64,000 nucleotides of DNA from assembly GCA_031411655.1 (NCBI GenBank), contig JANOBM010000046.1, positions 1 through 64,000 on the forward strand. Reading direction: 5' to 3'. Positions 47,812 to 57,257 of this stretch are shown piece by piece. This DNA is from UBA6163 sp031411655 (GTDB taxonomy: Bacteria > Planctomycetota > Planctomycetia > Pirellulales > Pirellulaceae). Below the pieces are notes generated by a model. It did not search any database and was not told the origin of the DNA. It saw only the letters and a program-made list of their open reading frames with translations. Numbering within the stretch: the stretch's first letter is position 1; each line of letters starts with the position of its first letter. The translations under genes were made by a program, and so were the position numbers.

Positions 47812-48048
47812 TCACCGTAAAGGTTTCGCAAAGTCGACTGGAATGCGATCCGCCGCCGGCCGTTGGCTTTGCAACAGTGGAATCACGTGAACTCTAAATA
47901 CCGAATGGTCTCCAATACGAAACCAATCGAAATGCTCAGCACCGTCAATCGTACCAAACTTTTTGGCTAGACCGCACCCCGATGAAACTCTCGGCGCGAC
48001 GATCGCGACGTCAAAGGAGCCCCGCGATTTCTGTGTCTGTAGCACCAC
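47812..48048 (-). CDS. Possible small or remnant ORF
   Basis: 78 residues from GTG 48048, protein-like in its second half (e.g. F-D-W-F-R-I-G-D-H-S-V-F-R). The frame continues upstream for about ten residues (L-S-L-A-T-A-V-V) to a stop without a better start codon. It may be a small gene or the end of a decayed one. No family recognised. Confidence 0.3.
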   Translation of the reverse strand: MVLQTQKSRGSFDVAIVAPRVSSGCGLAKKFGTIDGAEHFDWFRIGDHSVFRVHVIPLLQSQRPAADRIPVDFAKPLR

Positions 48049-48782
48049 AGCGGTAGCCAGCGATAAGGGGAGACCTAATAATTAGGCCTCAGGTATCTCA
48101 GGAAATATACAGTTGCCCGAGTCGCTCAGGCGTCCCGTTTGCCCCACCGAGGGTCAAGTCGACGCAGGTACCATCATGCAGTGGCAAGTCGCCGCTGACG
48201 AGAATGTCTTTGTCCGGATCGACATTACGGCGCAAACGATGGCACAAGCAATCGCGTTCGTTTGTCGTAGGGGCAAATCCCATCGTGTCGAGTTCATGAC
48301 CATCGATTGTGTCTGATTCGAATCGATCGATTGATTCAAATAATGCCCCAGTCCGAGGCGCAGTAGGGTACGCATGTACGGCCTGCACTGATGGTGAAGA
48401 TGGCCTCGTCCGTGAGCGTCCTGCCATCGTCGATCGTGACAAGCCCGCGCTCATGTAGCGCGCCTGCCGCAAATCTGACTTTCCAAAATCATGAATCGAC
48501 CGGTTGTTCAAATATACCGGTTGAACACACCGAAGCACCTGTGATCCGATTGACTTTAGCGAATACGAAGACCGGATCCTTGATCCTTTTCAAAAAAAGC
48601 GATTGATGTATCATCGTTCATGACATGCGATTCTGTCCGAGACCCCTGAGACGGGTAGGTCCTCTCATCCGAGGGTGTTTGTGTATGTCGCGTCGTGAAT
48701 GGGAATGCGGTTCAAGCATTGGTTCAAAAATCTGTGGTAACATTACCATTTCGAGGTCGTCGCATATTCTGGAGTCGATGAG
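48049..48782. other. Gene-poor region with decayed-looking frames
   Basis: About 730 bases. On the minus strand a stretch around 48330-48490 reads as a protein-like segment (A-L-H-E-R-G-L-V-T-I-D-D-G-R) without a start codon and with stops close on both sides. The ACCGGTTG string recurs near 48500 and 48517. Probably remnant coding DNA. Confidence 0.35.
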
Positions 48783-49796
48783 ATGCGAGCTATGACCCTT
48801 TCGCGAATGGCTTCTCTGCGGTCAGCCGACTGCCCCTTGCAGTTGACCGATCTAGCAATGCCTATACCTGGTCCGGGGCAGTTGCTGTTGAAGGTTCTGA
48901 CTTGCGGAGTGTGCCATACCGAACTGGACGAAATCGAAGGGCGAGCTCCGCCAACTCAATTACCGATCGTTCTAGGCCATCAGGTGGTCGGGCGGGTTGT
49001 TGACACAGGATCAGGTACGACTCGGTTTCAACTGGGTGACCGGGTTGGTGTCGGGTGGATTCATTCTTCGTCGGGCCGAAATGATGAAAACCTGAGTCCC
49101 GAGTTTCGCGCCACGGGGCGGGATGTGAACGGCGGCTATGCAGAGTACATGGTGATTGGACAGGACTATGCCTATCCCATTCCTGTCTCATTTACGGATG
49201 AACAGGCCGCACCGCTGCTTTGCGCGGGGGCCGTTGGTTACCGCGCATTGCGAATGACCGAACTGCAGGATGGTCAGCGACTTGGCTTAACGGGGTTTGG
49301 CGGGTCAGCTCATCTTGTGCTGCAGACCGCGCGATTTCGGTTTCCCAATTCCCCGATCTATGTCTTTTCCCGAGACAATTCAGCACGGCAAATTGCGATG
49401 CAGCTTGGTGCCGTCTGGGCCGGCGACACCGCTGAGCGACCTCCTGAATTGCTGCATGCCATCATCGACACAACCCCAGCGTGGAAACCGATTGTCGAAG
49501 CAATGGCGTGCCTGGCGCCCGGTGGTCGGTTAATCATCAATGCGATTCGCAAGGAGTCCGGTGATCTCGCAGAGCTTATGCGACTTGACTACCGAGACCA
49601 TCTATGGATGGAGCGGCAAATCCGAACGGTCGCAAACGTCACACAGTTTGATATTCGAGAATTCTTACCCATCGCCGCTGCTGCAGAAATCTTTCCCATG
49701 GTGGAAGTGTATCCGCTGGAGGCGGCTAATCGCGCTTTGATGGATCTGAAGTTGGGCCCGTTTCGTGGTGCAAAAGTGCTAAAAGTTTCTCAATAA
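48783..49796 (+). CDS. Zinc-type alcohol dehydrogenase lacking structural zinc site
   Basis: 337 residues, MDR fold. Catalytic zinc ligands Cys44 (C-G-V-C-H-T-E-L), His66 (G-H-Q) and a Cys in L-L-C-A-G-A are present, although the usual Glu67 is Gln. The lobe between residues 90 and 112, where family members carry four structural Cys, has none (W-I-H-S-S-S-G-R-N-D-E-N-L). The Rossmann motif G-F-G-G-S-A-H follows. Likely NAD(P)H-dependent alcohol or aldehyde reduction. Confidence 0.88.
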   Translation: MRAMTLSRMASLRSADCPLQLTDLAMPIPGPGQLLLKVLTCGVCHTELDEIEGRAPPTQLPIVLGHQVVGRVVDTGSGTTRFQLGDRVGVGWIHSSSGRNDENLSPEFRATGRDVNGGYAEYMVIGQDYAYPIPVSFTDEQAAPLLCAGAVGYRALRMTELQDGQRLGLTGFGGSAHLVLQTARFRFPNSPIYVFSRDNSARQIAMQLGAVWAGDTAERPPELLHAIIDTTPAWKPIVEAMACLAPGGRLIINAIRKESGDLAELMRLDYRDHLWMERQIRTVANVTQFDIREFLPIAAAAEIFPMVEVYPLEAANRALMDLKLGPFRGAKVLKVSQ

Positions 49797-50308
49797 ACAG
49801 ACTTCTTCCGATACACCGCCAACGAATATCGCCCCACCAACAGGGCCGTTACTTCCCAAATGCAGCATCACTCCTTTTGATCTAACCTCCACAGAAGCCA
49901 TCGGCCTACCATTCGACGGATCGGCGACGAAACGGTAATAAAAATTTCTAGTCGCTTCGGGGTCTCGCTTTTGGCGGAATGAAGCTCAGAAGTAAGTTCT
50001 CGCCGATCCGCTTCATGCTGGATGCGTTTTCCCTTGAGATTAACGTTTTGCCTCGAGACAAACAGCAAGAGCCAGTCAAAAGGCAAAGATCAACGACGCG
50101 ACAGGACCCGATGGTCCGCGAGAGCCAGAACTTTCTGTGCTGTGGGCTCTCATCGATGCTTTTGGCGAGCTCAAGGTTGGTTGACCGTCGCCAGCTGATA
50201 CTTGTTAAACCATCCTGTACGTCGCGTTAGCATTTATCGTGTGGTTCTGAATTGCATTCATATTAGTGGTGCAACCGATTTGAATGAATGCGGGCGACCC
50301 TGGACTCC
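49797..50308. other. Intergenic region without recognised gene
   Basis: 512 bases between the convergent alcohol dehydrogenase and NAD-fusion genes. No convincing open frame, repeat or RNA was seen. Confidence 0.4.
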
Positions 50309-52594
50309 TCAGTGGTCAAATGCTTCACCTGGCGGAAAGAAAGACCGAAGGAGTCGGGCCGACGGATCGAACTCCTTGGTAAACGCGAGTTCAACACTTG
50401 CCGATAAACTGCGGCGAACCATGATCTCTTGAACGATACCTAGCGGCATTCCGTCGATGTAGCCTCGCACCGGTCGTTTGCCGCTGAAGTCAAGACTCGC
50501 AAGCGTGATAAGGCTATCGTCACTAAGGATCATCGGCTTCCAAAACCGGGGTTGAAACACGTTGGATCCGGCGAGCGTTAACGTGGGAGTGTCGATGGGC
50601 ACTGGGACGGCCCCCATAGCTCGCGCATAGGCCGATGAGCCCGCCGCTGTGGCGATGAGCATGCCGTCACCGACAACTTTTGAAACGCGGGTTTCTCCAT
50701 CGACATCGACGCGTAGCCATGCAGCTTGCCCCTCAGCACGTTCAAGCCACACGTCGGAATACGCGAGCCCCCAGAAATGCTCACCGTCAGGCTTTGTGGC
50801 ATCGACGCGAAGCATCGGCAACGAATAGGAAACAAGCTCCAATCCATTCAGGTCACGAGGTAACCGTTCGTTCATCAAAAAGCCAAGATGCCCTGTGTTG
50901 AGTCCCACAAACGGAACGCGAAGACGCCAATGCTCTCGAATCGCTCGCAGCATGGTACCGTCACCACCCAACACGAGCACTAAGTTCGCCGAGGGAGCCT
51001 CGTATTGCGCGTATTGCCTAGCGATCGCCACCGAACTCGTGTTCCTTTCGTCGTAAACAATCTTTAGCCGCGGCTGGTCCAATCGACACGATGCTTGCCG
51101 CTCGCGCGAGTTTGGCAAAAACAGTCGATGGCGTTGAATATAATTTGCCACATCGGGATCGATGCTATCCTCGACCGACTCGCCATGATAAATACGAGAC
51201 CTGAGTTCCGTAGACGAAAGGCGAAGCGAGGCCGGAACCAATTGATGTTTGCGAGGCAGGTCCTCAGGAGCGATCGGGCTGCCCGCCGACGAGTCATGCA
51301 AAATGACAAATCGAGAGTCACTCCAAAGTCGGATACCCTCGTCCCATTTAGCCTGAATGAGTGAACTGCCTTTTGCCCCACCCTCGACCATTGAATCCAA
51401 GATCACGTGCCATACCTCTCCTTGTTTCGCATACCTGTTTTCCAGATCACGAGCCGTCGAAAACGACGTGCTACTTAGGTCGGTATAGTCCACTGTAACA
51501 TTTGGCATGTCACGAAACGCAAGCGAAGTGATTGCGGCGCGATGGAGAGGCGGAGCGTGTTCATACACTCCTTGTTGCGGCCGGGGTCCGGTGGGATGAA
51601 TGATCACTTCGTCAAAGCCACTGCGTAAGATTGCTTCAACGGCATCACGATGAAAGCGACTTGGAGGATCGAATGTACTGGCATAAATCGCTACCCGGCG
51701 ATTCACTGCTGCTACCACCGGCGGTAGATACAAACGGTGTTTTTTTATCAGGTTGTGTACACCGGGGGGCAGCAATTCGGACGCTCGTCTGTCGTCCCGT
51801 TCGAGAAGACCACGCACTTCTGTAGAGCTAGTCCCGGTTTTACCGGACAACGATTCGATAAAGTGATGGGGCGAATGCAAATACCAACTGTTTGGCTTCG
51901 GTGTTTCACATCCCTTCCTTGCGACAACGATGAACGGGATGAGTCGTTCAAGCCCTGCCGCATTGGTCCACGACTGAAATGTGTCCGCATTGTCTTGCCC
52001 GATGATGAGCGAGTAGTCGACGCGAGTGGTGGCGGAATCATCGGCGAGTAGCTTTTTCACAAGATGGTAGGTTTCCCCTCGAAATTCGTGACGAATCTCG
52101 TAATCAAAAACATTCAGCCCACGAACGTCACGAGAGGCGATTCGGCACATTTCCAACCGCAGGATTGCTGGCGCCATGGATTTGCCACCCAAGTGTTCAA
52201 AACAGGGCATCAGCCATACTTCATCAATCACTCCCGATTTCAAAACCGTGCGGGCCGTGTCGATATGACTATTATGAATGGGATCGAATGCGCCTCCCAA
52301 AAGGCCAACGCGCAACTTACGTCCTAGTTTCTTATAAATCTCTGTCCGAGATTCGATCTTCTCGAGTGTGGTAGCCACTAGCTCCGGTAAATTCCAGCCG
52401 CATTCATTGCACAACTGAAGCACGCTGCACAGCAAATCACCCGTCTCTTGGCTGAGGTGAGTCATATCACGAAAACGTCCCACCGACGTCGCTTGAGTGA
52501 GCAGATCCGCGATACGTTCGTCAAGCGGAGTGACTCCGAAGGCGGACTCAAACACTTTAGCGATGTTTGCTTGCAACAGGGCGATCTCACTCAT
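50309..52594 (-). CDS. MazG-like / double NMN adenylyltransferase / NAD kinase fusion
   Basis: 761 residues. Residues 20-90: MazG-like helical segment with E-T-G-D (Glu50, Asp53). Residues 95-290: NadD-type domain with G-G-A-F-D-P-I-H-N-S-H (HxxH intact, 107-110) and S-S-T-E-V-R. Residues 300-493: a second NadD-type domain whose HxxH has become S-R-F-H, while S-S-T-E-L-R remains. Residues 508-755: NAD kinase with G-G-D-G-T (543-547), N-T-G-H-L-G-F-L and G-D-G; the usual Asn-Glu pair reads Ser-Asp. It would make NAD or NaAD from the mononucleotide and then NADP. It follows the PRPP-synthetase-like gene by about 110 bases and is part of the NAD divergon. Confidence 0.88.
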   Translation of the reverse strand: MSEIALLQANIAKVFESAFGVTPLDERIADLLTQATSVGRFRDMTHLSQETGDLLCSVLQLCNECGWNLPELVATTLEKIESRTEIYKKLGRKLRVGLLGGAFDPIHNSHIDTARTVLKSGVIDEVWLMPCFEHLGGKSMAPAILRLEMCRIASRDVRGLNVFDYEIRHEFRGETYHLVKKLLADDSATTRVDYSLIIGQDNADTFQSWTNAAGLERLIPFIVVARKGCETPKPNSWYLHSPHHFIESLSGKTGTSSTEVRGLLERDDRRASELLPPGVHNLIKKHRLYLPPVVAAVNRRVAIYASTFDPPSRFHRDAVEAILRSGFDEVIIHPTGPRPQQGVYEHAPPLHRAAITSLAFRDMPNVTVDYTDLSSTSFSTARDLENRYAKQGEVWHVILDSMVEGGAKGSSLIQAKWDEGIRLWSDSRFVILHDSSAGSPIAPEDLPRKHQLVPASLRLSSTELRSRIYHGESVEDSIDPDVANYIQRHRLFLPNSRERQASCRLDQPRLKIVYDERNTSSVAIARQYAQYEAPSANLVLVLGGDGTMLRAIREHWRLRVPFVGLNTGHLGFLMNERLPRDLNGLELVSYSLPMLRVDATKPDGEHFWGLAYSDVWLERAEGQAAWLRVDVDGETRVSKVVGDGMLIATAAGSSAYARAMGAVPVPIDTPTLTLAGSNVFQPRFWKPMILSDDSLITLASLDFSGKRPVRGYIDGMPLGIVQEIMVRRSLSASVELAFTKEFDPSARLLRSFFPPGEAFDH

Positions 52595-52702
52595 CGATAC
52601 TTCGACTTTCAGTAGACATGCTGATTAGGACAAATGGGTTTGACTCTATCGATCACACTAACGGCTGTACCAGCGATGGAGCAGCATGCTCGCGATTTGC
52701 GG

Positions 52703-53641
52703 TCAGCATTCTTTCTTTCCTTGTGATGTTTGTAGGTATTCGGCGACCAATCCGGCGATCGTTTTCACTTCAAGGAATTCGCTTGCTAATTCGCGAGCAC
52801 GAGGGTGACTGTCCGTGCAAATGACTTTACGAAATACTCGACTGTCTCGAATTTTATCCAGCGAGTCTCCTGGAAAGAGACCGTGGGTCGCGATCGCAAT
52901 CAAGTCCGTCGCACCTGCATTTCGATATGCCAACGCAGCTTGAATGAGGGAACCACCAGTTCGGATCATATCGTCATAAATGACAACTGGTTTACCCATA
53001 ACATTAGCACTGATGCCTATGACCTGCGTATGCGATCCATCGATACGCCGTTTATAGACAAACGCAGCCTCGATACCCATTTCGTTTGCGAGCGACTCGA
53101 CCCATTTCGCACGACCAGCGTCGGTGCTGGCGATCACAAAGTCTTTAAGTCCAAGCGATAGTGCTGCTTGGATGATGATTTTCTTCGCATACAAATGCTT
53201 TGGCCGGACGTTACTGCCAAAATAAAAGGGAAGCCCTTCGGAGTGAAGATCAAGTAAGACGATTCGGTTTCCTCCGCTAGCCGATGGGATCGATGACAAC
53301 AAATGGGCTCGGGATTTCGCCATAACCACTTCGCCATCGCAAACCGCACGCTCCATGGTCGAATATCCGAAATAGGGAATGATTATCGACAAGCTTCTCG
53401 CGCCAGCTTCCGACAAAGCCCATCCAAGGTCATAGAGTTCAAGTGTATCTCGGTCAGAGATCGTGCCACCGATCAACGCGACATCGTGGTCCTCTATGTC
53501 AGTACTCAGTCGGTGATGTCGTTCTCCATCCGGAAATTCATTCTGCTGAAACGAGCCTCGAACAAACCCGCCATGTTGAGCCACCAAATCGGCGAGGTAT
53601 GCATAAGTAACGGTTCCAAAGACTAACAGTGGCCGCTTCAT
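52703..53641 (-). CDS. Divergent ribose-phosphate pyrophosphokinase family protein
   Basis: 312 residues. PRPP-synthetase fold: F-P-D-G-E (36-40), I-P-Y-F-G-Y (88-93), D-L-H-S (131-134) and the PRPP loop D-D-M-I-R-T-G-G-S (223-231). The R-Q-D-R-K ATP-binding loop of standard Prs is replaced by S-T-M-E-R, and the segment after the D-L-H-S motif differs. Divergent from the NAMPT gene across a 140-base promoter region. Either it supplies PRPP for NMN synthesis or, as for Adps of the phage NARP1 pathway, it pyrophosphorylates ADP-ribose. The sequence alone does not decide. Confidence 0.85.
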   Translation of the reverse strand: MKRPLLVFGTVTYAYLADLVAQHGGFVRGSFQQNEFPDGERHHRLSTDIEDHDVALIGGTISDRDTLELYDLGWALSEAGARSLSIIIPYFGYSTMERAVCDGEVVMAKSRAHLLSSIPSASGGNRIVLLDLHSEGLPFYFGSNVRPKHLYAKKIIIQAALSLGLKDFVIASTDAGRAKWVESLANEMGIEAAFVYKRRIDGSHTQVIGISANVMGKPVVIYDDMIRTGGSLIQAALAYRNAGATDLIAIATHGLFPGDSLDKIRDSRVFRKVICTDSHPRARELASEFLEVKTIAGLVAEYLQTSQGKKEC

Positions 53642-53781
53642 TCCATTCTCTTTTAAACATCTTGTAATGAACTTGCGTCGAGGCGAATTGAAACCCCTAA
53701 CGTATCTTGATCAAATGGATGCAGTCGTTAAACGACGGTCCAGAACTGTCCTCGCTAGTCTCTGTTGCATGATGGGAAGAA
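53642..53781. promoter_or_regulatory. Divergent promoter region of the NAD cluster
   Basis: 140 bases separate the start codons of the Prs-like gene (minus) and nadV (plus). Promoters for both transcripts must lie here or just inside. No operator could be identified with confidence. Confidence 0.4.
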
Positions 53782-55179
53782 ATGAACCATAGCCCCTTTC
53801 ATAACCTGTTACTGCTTACCGATAGCTACAAGGTGTCTCACTTTAAGCAGTATCCACCACGCACGCAAAGCGTCTATTCCTATTTCGAATCTCGCGGTGG
53901 TGTTTTCCCTGAGACCGTTTTCTTTGGTCTTCAGTACCTTCTTGATGCTTATTTAAGTGGTCAAATTGTGACGGCAGATAAGATCGACCAAGCCGAAGAG
54001 TTACTCTCAGAACATTTCTCCGAGACCAGTTTCTTTAATCGCGAAGGCTGGGAACATATTTTACGAGCGCACTGCGGGAGGCTCCCTATCCGCATCATGG
54101 CGGTGGCCGAAGGTTCGGTATTGCCAACCAGCAACGTACTAATGACGATCGAGAACACGGATCCAAAATGCTACTGGTTGACGAACTATTTGGAGACATT
54201 GCTGGTTCAAGTCTGGTATCCCTGTACCGTTGCCACCCAGTCTCGGTCCATGAAACAGACTATCCGGCGGCATCTTGTCAAAACGGGCGGCTTGAATTCA
54301 CTTCCCTACAAACTTCATGACTTTGGTTTCCGCGGTGTCTCTTCGGTCGAGACTGCAGCACTCGGCGGGGCGGCTCACTTGATCAATTTCCTTGGAACTG
54401 ACAACCTTGCCGGTATCATCCTTGCACAACGTTACTATGGTGCGGAGATGCCGGGCTTTTCCATTCCAGCCGCAGAGCATAGCACGTTGACCTCGTGGGG
54501 ACGCGAACATGAGCTCGATGCTTACCGCAATATGCTTGACCAGTTCCCCATCGGCCTAGTGGCGGTCGTGAGCGATTCATACGACTTGATGACTGCATGT
54601 CGTGACCTTTGGGGTGGAGAACTTCGCGACAAGATTATGAGCCGCTTTGGAACCCTGGTTATTCGGCCCGATTCAGGGGATCCACCAACGATTCTGTGCG
54701 AAGTGCTGCAAATCCTTGGGAAGGCTTTTGGATTCACGATCAATGAATTTGGCTACCGTGTCCTTGACCCTCATGTACGAGTGATCCAAGGCGATGGTAT
54801 CGATCGTGTGATGCTGGAAACTATCCTTGACGCAATCACCAGCGCGGGGTGGTCAGCCGACAATTTAGTCTTTGGTTCCGGTGGAGGCCTTTTGCAGAAG
54901 TTGAATCGTGACACTTGCAAGTATGCATTCAAGTGTTCGTCCGCCGTGGTCAACGGATCCGAACGGGATGTATTCAAACAACCGATCACCGATCAAGGCA
55001 AGCGATCGAAGGCGGGTCGTTTAAAACTTGTTTCACGCGGTGGCAACCTAGTCACGCTCCGAGAATCCGAAGCGACCAACGAACCGAACATGCTTCGAGA
55101 AACCTTTCTCAACGGCGAAGTGACGCGGCGATATAACTGGAACGAAGTTTGCGAACGCGCAGAACTCAAAATCTCCTGA
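53782..55179 (+). CDS. nadV: Nicotinamide phosphoribosyltransferase (NAMPT)
   Basis: 465 residues. Conserved NAMPT residues are easy to place: T-D-S-Y-K (Tyr16), L-H-D-F-G (Asp180), A-A-E-H-S-T (His233, the autophosphorylated His in human enzyme), I-R-P-D-S-G (Arg295) and F-G-S-G-G-G-L-L-Q-K. It joins nicotinamide and PRPP to give NMN, the deamidation-independent route to NAD. The stop overlaps the Nudix start (TGATG). Confidence 0.95.
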   Translation: MNHSPFHNLLLLTDSYKVSHFKQYPPRTQSVYSYFESRGGVFPETVFFGLQYLLDAYLSGQIVTADKIDQAEELLSEHFSETSFFNREGWEHILRAHCGRLPIRIMAVAEGSVLPTSNVLMTIENTDPKCYWLTNYLETLLVQVWYPCTVATQSRSMKQTIRRHLVKTGGLNSLPYKLHDFGFRGVSSVETAALGGAAHLINFLGTDNLAGIILAQRYYGAEMPGFSIPAAEHSTLTSWGREHELDAYRNMLDQFPIGLVAVVSDSYDLMTACRDLWGGELRDKIMSRFGTLVIRPDSGDPPTILCEVLQILGKAFGFTINEFGYRVLDPHVRVIQGDGIDRVMLETILDAITSAGWSADNLVFGSGGGLLQKLNRDTCKYAFKCSSAVVNGSERDVFKQPITDQGKRSKAGRLKLVSRGGNLVTLRESEATNEPNMLRETFLNGEVTRRYNWNEVCERAELKIS

Positions 55180-55784
55180 TGCATTCGATCGCTCGGCGCT
55201 TTCCTATTCATTCCCCAATCACTCATGGAACCAACTCAGTGAACTCGGAACTTATTAGTCAGGGAAAATTCCTCCGGCTTGTTCGGAGAGGACGTTGGGA
55301 AATCGCGGAACGGGTACTAGCCAATGGCGTTGTCGTCGTTGTCCCACAACTCAGCGATGGCCGTTGGTTACTGATTGAGCAGTATCGCGAAGCGGTTAGC
55401 TCTAGCTGCGTGGAGTTTCCGGCTGGCCTTTCCGGAGACTCTGCCGACGATGCTGATGAATTACTTACCGTCGCTGCCATGCGCGAACTCGAAGAAGAAA
55501 CTGGTTATGCGGCCAAACAAATCTTTCTGCTCGGTCGGGCAGCGCCAAGCCCCGGCCTGACCTCGGAGACCATGACGTTCTTCGGAGCCTGCGATTTAAC
55601 CCAAGTCAGCGACGGCGGAGGGGTCGGAAACGAACGGATTATTGTCCATCTCATTCACGACACGCAAATCGATCGATGGCTCGAAAATAAAGCCGGCGAA
55701 GCAATCGTTTCAGCAATGGTCTACGCCGGACTCTATTTGGCACGCTCCCGTCCACCGAAAACAACCTCGACAACGAATAGCTAG
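55179..55784 (+). CDS. Nudix hydrolase, ADP-ribose pyrophosphatase-like
   Basis: 201 residues from ATG 55179, overlapping the nadV stop by one base. The Nudix box spans about 83-110: Glu94, then R-E-L-E-E-E-T-G-Y (102-110); the leading Gly is two residues further from Glu than in the standard box. L-I-E-Q-Y-R before it and A-P-S-P-G-L-T-S-E after it are typical of ADP-ribose pyrophosphatases, which yield AMP and ribose-5-P. Ribose-5-P can feed the Prs-like enzyme next door. Confidence 0.88.
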   Translation: MHSIARRFPIHSPITHGTNSVNSELISQGKFLRLVRRGRWEIAERVLANGVVVVVPQLSDGRWLLIEQYREAVSSSCVEFPAGLSGDSADDADELLTVAAMRELEEETGYAAKQIFLLGRAAPSPGLTSETMTFFGACDLTQVSDGGGVGNERIIVHLIHDTQIDRWLENKAGEAIVSAMVYAGLYLARSRPPKTTSTTNS

Positions 55785-55844
55785 GTTCCGGGCGAGAAGA
55801 CGATAATCGCTTACACTGTGCCTTGAACAAAGCCTATTCGGAGA

Positions 55845-57158
55845 ATGAATGTGCCAGCGATCGATCTGAACGAAATACCCGATCAAACACGGCTGATTGA
55901 GCAACTAAATCAATCGAATCGCCTGGCGAGTCATTGGCACTGGTTCTTGTTGGTAGCGTCTGCACCCCTTGCGTATGCAATCGATTGGTTTTGGGTAGCA
56001 AAGGAACCGTTTTTATCGTTGGTGGCCTTGCTGCTCGTGCCGTCCCAATACTTGCCGGGGCTAGCACGAACGCTTCTCAAGAAAAAGAAACGCATTGAAG
56101 AACTATCAGAGACTTTTCAAGCTGGCGTATTCACGAAGCAAAAACTATTGTCCTTAATCCGTGAGACTTCGCAGTCCCTTGGAATCGATATACGACACGT
56201 TCCGGTCTATCTTACGCGTGACAAAGATCTAAACGCCTTCGCTGTCAACGTCGGACTATCACGCTTGTTGCCATCGGTTCGCGGTATCTACATCAACCGT
56301 CAGACGCTTCACGTATCGTCCGTGCAAGGATTAAAGTCGACGATTGGACATGAACTGGGACATCTATTTCCCTACGAGTTGAAATGGCACGGTGGTTGGT
56401 TAGTAAAACTTACTTTTGGTGGGCTTCTTGCTGTTTTTGTCCTGCAGAAAACTGGAGCCCCGAGTGCTTGGGGATTGATGATCGCGACCGCGGCCGCATG
56501 GGCGTTTCTGTTTCTCGATGGGTTACCGCAATCAAAAATGTCGCAGCCGATCGAGTACTTATGCGACGGATTTGGCGCCAAGGCTAGTGGCGTCACCGCC
56601 GCGATTTATGACCTCTTGAACTTCGGAAATGAGTCTCAAGCGCAGTATGAGTTGTCAATCGCAGCACTGAAACTGGCGAGCCAAGGAAAAGCGATCAATG
56701 ATTTCGACGCCATGAAAATATACGAAGACGTGCTAGGTTATGGTCCGACGGACGTAGACGGCACCATGCTACGAATCCGTCAAGCAATCGAAAAAGAAAA
56801 GAAACCGTCCAATGAACTGTCGATTAAAGGGCTTCTCGATTTTATGTGGAGAGACAACGTCGCGGATAGCAATTTAGCCCAAGCAAGGGATGCAGCGATC
56901 GCGCAGCATGAAGTACTAACACTGTTACCACAAATCGACTGGAAAGAAATCATCCACTGGGATCCGGAAGGGGAACCCAGCGAGAGCAAAATCGAATCGT
57001 TGATCGAGGCACTCATCGCCAATCCAACTCATCTCCTATTTCTGCTCCCCACCGAGCCACTGGGCAACAGAGATCTATCGCATCCGAGTTTCCGAACTCG
57101 AATCCTCTATTTGTGGAAAAACCGCAAAGCGATCGAGGGTTCCTCGAGGTTTGCATGA
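55845..57158 (+). CDS. Integral-membrane M48-type metalloprotease
   Basis: 437 residues. Membrane helices near residues 32-50 and 55-72, zinc site H-E-L-G-H (169-173) and a third ligand region E-Y-L-C-D (237-241), with further hydrophobic helices between (185-225). The long C-terminal part (260-437) has no recognised domain. Resembles HtpX/Ste24-like proteases of membrane quality control. Follows the Nudix gene by 60 bases. Confidence 0.8.
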   Translation: MNVPAIDLNEIPDQTRLIEQLNQSNRLASHWHWFLLVASAPLAYAIDWFWVAKEPFLSLVALLLVPSQYLPGLARTLLKKKKRIEELSETFQAGVFTKQKLLSLIRETSQSLGIDIRHVPVYLTRDKDLNAFAVNVGLSRLLPSVRGIYINRQTLHVSSVQGLKSTIGHELGHLFPYELKWHGGWLVKLTFGGLLAVFVLQKTGAPSAWGLMIATAAAWAFLFLDGLPQSKMSQPIEYLCDGFGAKASGVTAAIYDLLNFGNESQAQYELSIAALKLASQGKAINDFDAMKIYEDVLGYGPTDVDGTMLRIRQAIEKEKKPSNELSIKGLLDFMWRDNVADSNLAQARDAAIAQHEVLTLLPQIDWKEIIHWDPEGEPSESKIESLIEALIANPTHLLFLLPTEPLGNRDLSHPSFRTRILYLWKNRKAIEGSSRFA

Positions 57159-57257
57159 GCAAACTTGTTCTTGTGTCAGACTCAAGAGATCTCTAGACTC
57201 GCCTCGCCCCGAGCGACTCTGGCGCGAATTGGGGGCGAATCGAAGGAGATGAGTGCT

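Noticed and set aside
48098..48538. 146-residue open frame on the minus strand
   Set aside because: Its N-terminal half is Arg/Ser-rich noise, and a more protein-like reading occurs in another frame without a start; treated as possible remnant DNA.
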